Assembly: GCA_027024155.1 (NCBI GenBank)
Contig: JALVTE010000019.1
Coordinates: 1-50,555 of the forward strand
Source of the DNA: Campylobacteraceae bacterium
GTDB taxonomy: Bacteria; Campylobacterota; Campylobacteria; Campylobacterales; Sulfurovaceae
DNA: 50,555 nucleotides
Direction of reading: 5' to 3'
The position numbers and the translations under genes are program-made. The notes under the pieces are model-generated. The model was not told where the DNA came from and did not search any database. It saw only the letters and a list, made by a program, of their open reading frames with translations. Numbering within the stretch: position 1 is the stretch's first letter; the number at the start of each line of letters is the position of its first letter. Positions 45,092-50,555 of the stretch are shown here, in pieces.

Positions 45092-45813
45092 TTATAGAGT
45101 CAAGTCTAAAATTTTAGAACTTTTCTCAATTAATTCATGAGTTACCTGACGACTTTCGTTATCTATCTCTTTCATTACTTTTGCAAGTACTACTAAAAGA
45201 GCTCCTGTAATCTCTGGTAATTTAGCCTCTAAGTCTGCTGATAGAGGGTACTTTAATGGTGGTACAGTTGATAAATAGTTTAAAATATCTTCAATAGGTA
45301 ACTCCTCTTCTAGTTTTTTAAAGCTAATTATAGTCTCTTGTAGACCTTTTGTAATTGGTAAATCGCTCTCCCAAATTACATCTCTACCATTCATATTGGC
45401 ATTTCTCTCGCCAGCTAATAGTAAATCGTGTAGCTTCTTCTCTACAATGTCTGTAATATCTTTTGCGTGCCCTTTATTTAACCTGAGTTCGATGGTATAC
45501 CATATTCACAATTTTATGAGGTTTTTCATAGGTAACGACAGATTTTTGCAGGACTAGCTAAAGCTAATTCAATAAAATCTGTTTAAGCATATGGAGAACC
45601 TCATAAAACCCGAAGGGAAGCCTAAAAATAGGCAATCTTCCCATAATTAAATTCTTGAATTAGCTAGTGGCTAGTCCTGCGAATTGAATTATAAAAATCT
45701 TACCTATTTTTAGGCTTTTGTGAATACGGTATTCCATCAAACTCAGGTTATATCTCTAAAGAAGCAGCTTTTCTAAAAAGTGCTTCTAATTTTGTAAATC
45801 CTACTACTGCCAT
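45092..45813 (-). pseudogene. DUF1931 histone-fold gene split by a MITE
   Basis: The 5' part starts at 45813 (AAGGAT upstream) and reads MAVVGFTKLEALFRKAASLE-I before running into the element. After it the frame resumes NKGHAKDITDIVEKKLHD at 45478 and continues to 45092 (NGRDVIWESDLPITKGLQ). Joined, they make about 149 residues that align end to end with the DUF1931 family (MAV-G-FxRFFRxAAxLDVDK…NGRDxIxxxDLPITKGLQ), a small predicted histone-fold protein. The second part has an internal ATG at 45394 and could give a 100-residue fragment. It lies nine bases after yfdX and 21 before hdeD. Confidence 0.85.
45481..45750. mobile_element. MITE-like element, about 270 bp, with ~30-bp inverted ends
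   Basis: Left end ACCTGAGTTCGATGGTATAC (45481 on) and the reverse complement of the right end ACCTGAGTTTGATGGAATAC (45748 back) match over about 30 bases, each next to a TA. Inside are further inverted pairs: GCAGGACTAGCT (45555) with AGCTAGTGGCTAGTCCTGC (45660-45678), and GAAGCCTAAAAATAGG (45619) with CCTATTTTTAGGCTT (45703-45717). No ORF. TA at both flanks suggests an IS630/Tc1-mariner-type mover. A relic is at 22883-22936. Confidence 0.8.
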
Positions 45814-45822
45814 TTTAAATCC

Positions 45823-46710
45823 TTATTTTTTAAATGTTTTTAGAGCTTTCTCTTTAAACTCTTTTAGTTTTGCTTTTAAATCTTCGAAAAGTTTCTCTGC
45901 TTTGTTTTTACCTTTAATCTCTTTTTCTACATTTGATATTGCATCGTTTAAGACTTTATAAGTAGTGTCTGATGTGCTTGTATAACCTAAAGCTTCATCT
46001 CTTTTAAGATCTGCTTTTGCTTGCTCCAAATGTGAAAGTGCTAATTTTTTATCTGTTTTAGCAATTTTACTTGCTGCATTAATTAATGTTTCTGCTTCTA
46101 AAATACCTATAGGTGTAACATCTGTTACAGTTACAAATGTATTTAAAGTTGCTAATAGTACTCTTTTTGCATCTTCTGTTTTTCCCTCTTGTAGGTATTT
46201 AGCAGCTTGCTTTAATGCAGCTGGATATGTTGCTAATGGTAAATTAGTTGTTGATACATCTATTTCATCAACTAAAGCTGATAAAATATGTCTAGCATCT
46301 TGTACTCTTTTATTTTTTAGCATAGCTTCTGTAGTTATTACAGCATTTTGTGCATCGTATGCAGTTCCCACAAACTCTTGCACTATAACTTTGCTATCAA
46401 CAGGAATAAGTGCAGGTGCTTTTGGATTACTTAATACAACCTCAATTTTCCCAATCGCTTTTTCTAACTCTTTTTTTGCTGTATTCGTGTCGTTTTTATT
46501 TAATGCAACTAAAACGTTAGTTACTAATTTAATAGATTCAACAGCCTCTTTTATAACTTTTACACCGTCTTTTTTATTGTTAGCATCTTTTTTAGCTTTG
46601 CTGATTGCAGATGCTGTAACAGATTTTGTTGATGCTTTTGCATCTAACGCAAATGCATTTGTTCCTAAAAGTGATATTGCTACTAATGATGAAAGCAATG
46701 TTTTTTTCAT
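45823..46710 (-). CDS. YfdX-family exported protein
   Basis: A 295-residue periplasmic protein with a signal peptide (MKKTLLSSLVAISLLGTNAFA) and helical YfdX domain (about 25-250) with DARHILSALVDEIDVST and TPIGILEAETLINAA, followed by a Lys-rich coiled tail (about 255-295). YfdX belongs to the EvgA acid-resistance regulon in enterics, alongside hdeD, and is reported there as a periplasmic stress protein. It heads the yfdX-DUF1931-hdeD operon; AAGGAG precedes the ATG. Confidence 0.88.
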   Translation of the reverse strand: MKKTLLSSLVAISLLGTNAFALDAKASTKSVTASAISKAKKDANNKKDGVKVIKEAVESIKLVTNVLVALNKNDTNTAKKELEKAIGKIEVVLSNPKAPALIPVDSKVIVQEFVGTAYDAQNAVITTEAMLKNKRVQDARHILSALVDEIDVSTTNLPLATYPAALKQAAKYLQEGKTEDAKRVLLATLNTFVTVTDVTPIGILEAETLINAASKIAKTDKKLALSHLEQAKADLKRDEALGYTSTSDTTYKVLNDAISNVEKEIKGKNKAEKLFEDLKAKLKEFKEKALKTFKK

Positions 46711-46809
46711 TTTGTAACTCCTTATATTATTTTTTATATCAAGCGAAATTTTATTCTTTTTATTAAGTTTTTTTTGCTACATAAGTTGCAAATATTAATT
46801 TTAATAGTA

Positions 46810-46815
46810 TAATTT
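46810..46815 (+). promoter_or_regulatory. -10 box of the CorA-like gene
   Basis: TATAAT 18 bases before the ATG at 46834, in the 123-base gap divergent from yfdX. Confidence 0.45.
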
Positions 46816-46833
46816 CTCTTAAAAAGGCAAATA

Positions 46834-47628
46834 ATGCAATTAAAAGATTTAGATAAATATATTATAGAAGATATAGAGAGCGACGACCACCCATCCGATT
46901 TTATTAAAAGAGATAAATATTTTGGTTTAATACTTAGACTTCCTATAAAAGAGGATAAAGTTAAAATTAAATCTTATGCTTTTTTAGTGCAAAATGGAGA
47001 AGTTTATCAATATAATAGAGATAAAAAAGATATAGAATTATTGGGTTCTATAGATATGTTACAAAAATTATTAGAGCCATTAGTTGAAAAATTAATTAGA
47101 GATATCAAGCAGTATCATATAAATGTTGATAAATTAGAAGAGAATCTTTATGAAGGAAGAGTAAGTAATACATTTATGCAAGATTGGTTACAGTATAAAA
47201 AAGATGTATCTTTAATAAATAGACTGATGTTTCATGCCTCTATTGTTATGGAGCTTTTTATATCCCATTTAAAACGAGAATATAACAATAAATTTAATGT
47301 AGAAGCTTTTGATGATTTGCACGAAGAGATAAGCAGAGTTAGAGATTTAGCAAAAGCGTGTGTTGAGAAGTTAGATAACCTATACGATTTCTACAGAGCC
47401 AAAGTAGATGAAAAGATGAATAAAAACGTTTACTACTTAACTCTGCTATCTGGAATATTTTTGCCACTTACATTAGCTACCGGCTTTTTTGGTATGAATA
47501 CCGGAGGCTTACCATTTACAGATGATAGCATGGGTACTTGGAAAGTTGTAGCAATATCGTTAGTTTTAGAAGTTATATTCTTTGTACCATTAATACTGCA
47601 AAATAGTAGACGAATAAAAAAGAGATAG
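46834..47628 (+). CDS. CorA-family divalent cation transporter
   Basis: A 264-residue protein: cytoplasmic alpha/beta part, long helix (about 150-190), and two C-terminal membrane helices (about 203-220 and 237-255) with the CorA pore motif YFGMN realised as FFGMN (about 219-223). It should carry Mg2+ or similar ions as a pentamer. It is shorter than classical CorA (~316), mostly at the N-terminus. It stands alone. Confidence 0.88.
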   Translation: MQLKDLDKYIIEDIESDDHPSDFIKRDKYFGLILRLPIKEDKVKIKSYAFLVQNGEVYQYNRDKKDIELLGSIDMLQKLLEPLVEKLIRDIKQYHINVDKLEENLYEGRVSNTFMQDWLQYKKDVSLINRLMFHASIVMELFISHLKREYNNKFNVEAFDDLHEEISRVRDLAKACVEKLDNLYDFYRAKVDEKMNKNVYYLTLLSGIFLPLTLATGFFGMNTGGLPFTDDSMGTWKVVAISLVLEVIFFVPLILQNSRRIKKR

Positions 47629-47768
47629 TCGCTCCTGTTGCGTCTATCCACTCTTCTTTAGTACTCTTATATTTATACCAAATCCAATACAAAGTATATA
47701 TTATCAATAATTTAGTAAAGCTCTTAGTAGCTTTAAAATAGTAATAATTTAAAAAACTATAATAAAAC

Positions 47769-47806
47769 TTGACAAATATAGTTAAATATATTATACTTAG
47801 TTAAAT
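47769..47806 (+). promoter_or_regulatory. Promoter and possible operator of the TetR gene
   Basis: TTGACA (47769-47774), 17-base spacer, TATACT (47792-47797): the best sigma70-type promoter in the window. The direct repeat TAGTTAAAT occurs at 47779-47787 and 47798-47806, 19 bases apart around the -10, a possible autoregulatory site. Confidence 0.55.
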
Positions 47807-47822
47807 TATTTAAGGATTTGGT

Positions 47823-48560
47823 ATGAAAGTAACAAAATCAACAAAAGAGAAGACAAAGATAAAAATATTAAAAAGTGCGGTTGATTTAATTATAGAGAAG
47901 GGGTTTGAAAATACTACACTGCGTGAAATTGCAAAAGAAGCAGGTGTTAGTAATCCTACAATTTATAACTACTTTCCATCTAAAGAGAAGTTGCTTTTTG
48001 GATATATTGAGCAAAAACATAAAGAGGCGATTGAAATTTTAGAAGGAATCGAAGATTTTAATACTTACACTCTACGTGAACAACTGCAAACATTAATAGA
48101 TACAGAGTTAGAGCTATATTTAGAAGATAGAGAGTTTGTACAACAAATTGCAGATATGGTTTTTAACTCTAGCTCTTTGAAGCTTGGCAAGCTATATAGT
48201 ACTAATGAGCTTTTTGTACAAACTGTTAGAGGTATGCTAGATATTGCAATAGAGGCTGGCGAAATTGAGCAACCACCATTTTTAGATTACTTGCCAACAC
48301 TGTTTTGGGATTACTATATTATGGTTGTAGCTTATTGGTTAAAAGATGATAGCGAAATATTTGAAAATACTACAGCGTTTATCGACCACTCTTTAGCAGT
48401 TATAGAGTCTCTTTTGGCAAGTGATATACTTAGCAGAGCTACTGACTTAGGTATGTTTGTATTCAAAACGCACTTTTTATCAGCACTTAATAGATTTTCG
48501 ACTAAACCAAAAGGTTTTAAAGGTATTAAACGCAAACTAGAGGATGTCTTAAATGGATAA
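47823..48560 (+). CDS. TetR-family transcriptional regulator
   Basis: A 245-residue repressor-like protein. The N-terminal HTH (about 24-58) has TLREIAKEAGVSNPTIYNYF and SKEKLLF, typical of TetR/AcrR. The C-terminal ligand domain is long and ends in a basic tail. Its last eight bases overlap the ABC1-kinase gene, so it probably controls its own operon. Confidence 0.92.
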   Translation: MKVTKSTKEKTKIKILKSAVDLIIEKGFENTTLREIAKEAGVSNPTIYNYFPSKEKLLFGYIEQKHKEAIEILEGIEDFNTYTLREQLQTLIDTELELYLEDREFVQQIADMVFNSSSLKLGKLYSTNELFVQTVRGMLDIAIEAGEIEQPPFLDYLPTLFWDYYIMVVAYWLKDDSEIFENTTAFIDHSLAVIESLLASDILSRATDLGMFVFKTHFLSALNRFSTKPKGFKGIKRKLEDVLNG

Positions 48561-49836
48561 GATACCTACAACAAAGCTACAGCGAACAAAAATTGTAGCT
48601 AAAGCGACTCTAAAAATCGGCATTAAAAAGAGCAAAGGTTTTATTGCTCGAAACTCAAAAGAGCAGACGCAAGAGGAGATAGGCGAAGTTATTTTACAAG
48701 CACTAAACGAACTAAAGGGTGTTTCGGTAAAGATAGCACAAACTTTGGTACTTGGTATGCCATTTTTAGATGCAAGCTATTTAGAGAAAATTAGTAAAAC
48801 TTTCGATTCAATCACTCCAATAAATAGGGCACTTATTAGAAAAATTATAAAACAAGAGCTTGGCTCTTACCCCGAAGAGATTTTTAAAGAGTTTGACTTA
48901 AAAGCATATGCAAGTGCGAGTTTAGGACAGGTACATAGAGCTAAGTACAAGGGTGAAGAGTTGGCTATAAAGGTGCAGTATCCTGGAATTTCTACAAGTA
49001 TAGATAGTGATATGACACTAATAAAATTTGCACTAAAACGCTTTAGTAAAGGTGCAGATATAGAGCATATTGTAGAGGAGTTGCACGATAGATTAAATGA
49101 AGAGTTAGACTATATGTGCGAAGCTAATAATGCTAAAAAGTTTTTAGAAGCAAATCGAAACAGCGATATTGTAATTCCAAAAGTTATAGAGGAGCTTACT
49201 ACAAAAAAAGTACTAGCTACAGAGTTTTTAGAGGGGCTTAGTTTTAAAGAGTTTTTAGCAAGCAACCCAAGCCAAGCCAAAAGAGACAGATACGCTCAAC
49301 TAATTTTCGATAATTTTTTTGATACACTCTATAAAATAAAAACAATCCACGCCGACCCAAATCCGGGAAACTTTTTGTTTTTAAAAGATGGCAAATTAGG
49401 CATTATAGATTTTGGTTGCACAAAAGAGGTAGATGAAGAGTTTTTAAAATCTTTTAATAAATTGCACCTATCTTTGATTGATGGTATAGATGATTTAGAG
49501 ATAGCAAAACAGTATATGCAACTTGGAATGATAGACCCAGCAAGCGATGAGGAGATGTTGAAATTTTACAAAGAGATAATAAACCCACTAGATACAATCT
49601 ACATCGAAATATTTAAGCAAGATAGATACAACTTCAGAGATAGCAACTACGCTAAAAGAGGCTTTGATGCAATATTTACAGTTCAAAAAAGAGAAGCAAC
49701 TTCGGTTCAAAACTATAACAGAGATTATATATTTATAGATAGAACCCTGCTAGGCTACTACGCAATGTTTGAGCGAATGGGTGCTACTATTGATACTACT
49801 TATGTAAAAGAGTTGATGGGAAGGCATGATAAGTAA
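48553..49836 (+). CDS. ABC1/UbiB-family atypical kinase
   Basis: A 427-residue protein with the ABC1 core: Ala-rich loop YASASLGQVHRA (about 116-127), LAIKVQYPG (Lys near 136), HADPNPGNFLF (catalytic loop) and GIIDFG (metal Asp). The family motif KxGQ is KIAQ here (GVSVKIAQTLVLG, about 54-66). UbiB/COQ8 proteins support isoprenoid-quinone or lipid handling, yet no quinone genes are adjacent; the partner is a TetR gene that it overlaps by eight bases. Confidence 0.9.
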   Translation: MDKIPTTKLQRTKIVAKATLKIGIKKSKGFIARNSKEQTQEEIGEVILQALNELKGVSVKIAQTLVLGMPFLDASYLEKISKTFDSITPINRALIRKIIKQELGSYPEEIFKEFDLKAYASASLGQVHRAKYKGEELAIKVQYPGISTSIDSDMTLIKFALKRFSKGADIEHIVEELHDRLNEELDYMCEANNAKKFLEANRNSDIVIPKVIEELTTKKVLATEFLEGLSFKEFLASNPSQAKRDRYAQLIFDNFFDTLYKIKTIHADPNPGNFLFLKDGKLGIIDFGCTKEVDEEFLKSFNKLHLSLIDGIDDLEIAKQYMQLGMIDPASDEEMLKFYKEIINPLDTIYIEIFKQDRYNFRDSNYAKRGFDAIFTVQKREATSVQNYNRDYIFIDRTLLGYYAMFERMGATIDTTYVKELMGRHDK

Positions 49837-49937
49837 ATTAAGAATTAAGAGTTAAGAGTTGTCCTTACCTAGACTCGTGGTTTTCATGACCAATATGCCA
49901 ATAACAAATATACTAATAACAGAGAAAAAGGAAAACA

Positions 49938-50294
49938 ATGAAAAGCAATATTTTAAAAATAACGCTACCACTTAGCTTTTTTATATTTATAAGCTCAATA
50001 ATTTTTGTAGCAGATAATGCCAATTACAATTTTGCCCTACGGTGGGTTGGTGCAATACCATATGGCGACAAAATAGGGCATGCAACTCTTTATGGAGTTA
50101 TGGCAATGCTTTTAAATTATGGCTTATCTTATCGAAAAGTCAAAGGGCTTCAACTCGGTGCTGTTTTAGTTTTGACTTTTGCAATTATAGAAGAGTTTAG
50201 TCAAATTTACATTCCATCTCGTACATTCGACTTGTATGATATTTTGGCTGATATTGTTGGTGTAATACTATTTAGTTTATTAAAGGCTTCCTAA
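49938..50294 (+). CDS. VanZ-like membrane protein
   Basis: A 118-residue protein with four membrane helices (about 9-26, 47-62, 73-87, 99-115) and the VanZ pattern GDKIGHATLYGVMA, EEFSQIYIPSRTFDLYDILAD. VanZ is linked to teicoplanin resistance in Gram-positives; here the family role is unknown. AAAAGGAAAAC precedes the ATG. It is 101 bases past the kinase gene and probably separate. Confidence 0.85.
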   Translation: MKSNILKITLPLSFFIFISSIIFVADNANYNFALRWVGAIPYGDKIGHATLYGVMAMLLNYGLSYRKVKGLQLGAVLVLTFAIIEEFSQIYIPSRTFDLYDILADIVGVILFSLLKAS

Positions 50295-50359
50295 ATGGTA
50301 TTAAGTTAAGGGTTTTACATCAATTTCTTGGCTTTAAGCCAAAAGCTTGCCATCGCCGT

Positions 50360-50456
50360 CATTCTGAGCGGATGCGAAGAATCTAGTTTAAGTGGCTGTA
50401 AAGTCAAGAGTTAATTTCGGCAAATTGGGTTAGATTCTTCGCATCCGCTCAGAATG
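50360..50456. repeat. Perfect 26-bp inverted repeat, GTCATTCTGAGC family
   Basis: CATTCTGAGCGGATGCGAAG-AATCTA (50360-50385) and its exact complement (50431-50456) flank a 45-base loop. The left flank (50299-50350, ATTAAGTTAAGGGTTTTACA…GCCAAAAGCTTGCCATCGCC) matches the left flank of the element at 41513. It lies in the gap after the VanZ-like gene. Confidence 0.75.
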
Positions 50457-50494
50457 TTCTGTCTTAAACTCTCTTAAATTATAAACAAATTCCC

Positions 50495-50555
50495 TTAAGC
50501 TCTTACATAATTTTCACAAAATTCTCTTTTATGTTTTACTACTGCAAATATTATT
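50495..50555 (-). CDS. Possible C-terminal end of a gene cut by the window edge
   Basis: The minus strand has an open frame entering from the right edge: IIFAVVKHKREFCENYVRA followed by TAA at 50497-50495. The composition is protein-like, but 20 residues are too few to assign it, so this is only a candidate. Confidence 0.3.
   Translation of the reverse strand, partial: IIFAVVKHKREFCENYVRA

Noticed and set aside
45092-45394. A 100-residue gene starting MNGRDVIW taken as a complete small protein
   Set aside because: Homology to DUF1931 continues upstream in the same frame to the element at 45478 and again beyond it, so this ATG is internal and the gene is a broken longer one.
1-50555. tRNA, rRNA, tmRNA or riboswitch genes
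   Set aside because: I saw no cloverleaf-like segments with the T-arm GGTTCGAATCC-type core, no rRNA conserved blocks, and no THI box near thiS; a covariance-model scan would be decisive.

Overview
The window is AT-rich (about 30% G+C by eye) and gene-dense. Its gene content fits a free-living, sulfur-metabolising member of the Campylobacterota (Epsilonproteobacteria): large c-type multiheme cytochromes, periplasmic rhodanese, split YeeE/YedE permeases, a PEB4-like parvulin, RNase Y, an Ate/Bpt-type leucyltransferase, CmoB, and promoters with a clear TATAAT box but little -35. The genus is inferred only loosely (Sulfurimonas/Sulfurovum-like). I saw no rRNA, tRNA or CRISPR array.

Layout. (1) 276-6086, minus strand: a sulfur/electron-transfer cluster. 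It reads two half-size YeeE/YedE permeases, a small exported protein ending in Cys, an exported double-domain rhodanese, then a 12-heme and an 8-heme cytochrome c. The 8-heme gene carries two REP-like palindromes inside its leader. (2) 6439-12768, plus: a complete Bat operon (MoxR ATPase, DUF58, small membrane protein, BatA, BatB, BatC, BatD). (3) 12915-22691: housekeeping genes (tyrA, bpt, a trmN6-like methyltransferase, YkgJ-type protein, TPR protein, trpC, an orphan PemK/MazF-like gene, cmoB, cyclophilin, rny, 5-FCL, ftsY). (4) 22952-28164: a degenerate hybrid kinase, radA, acpS, and two related lipoproteins flanking thiS. (5) 28401-32620, minus: a tightly overlapping envelope-stress-like operon: a 24-codon leader ORF, XpaC-like, TelA-like, SPFH+GYF, and a TFIIB-type zinc-ribbon membrane protein. 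(6) 32673-38844: pepD, a two-partner secretion pair whose TpsA is truncated next to a DDE insertion sequence, and nth. (7) 38926-44487: parvulin and a PPIase-less relative, class II aldolase, an ACC-deaminase-like enzyme, hisD, a DUF6524-like membrane protein. (8) 44516-46710, minus: a YfdX - DUF1931 - HdeD stress operon whose middle, histone-fold gene is split by a ~270 bp MITE-like element. (9) 46834-50294: CorA-like, TetR, ABC1 kinase, VanZ-like.

Most worth a second look: the MITE-interrupted DUF1931 gene (removing the element restores an intact ~149-residue protein), the sulfur/cytochrome cluster with its Cys-tailed small protein, the XpaC/TelA/SPFH/zinc-ribbon operon with an unannotated 24-aa membrane peptide, the paired lipoproteins sharing a DPELLGPQTT motif, and several families of palindromic repeats that sit in genes and intergenic spaces.
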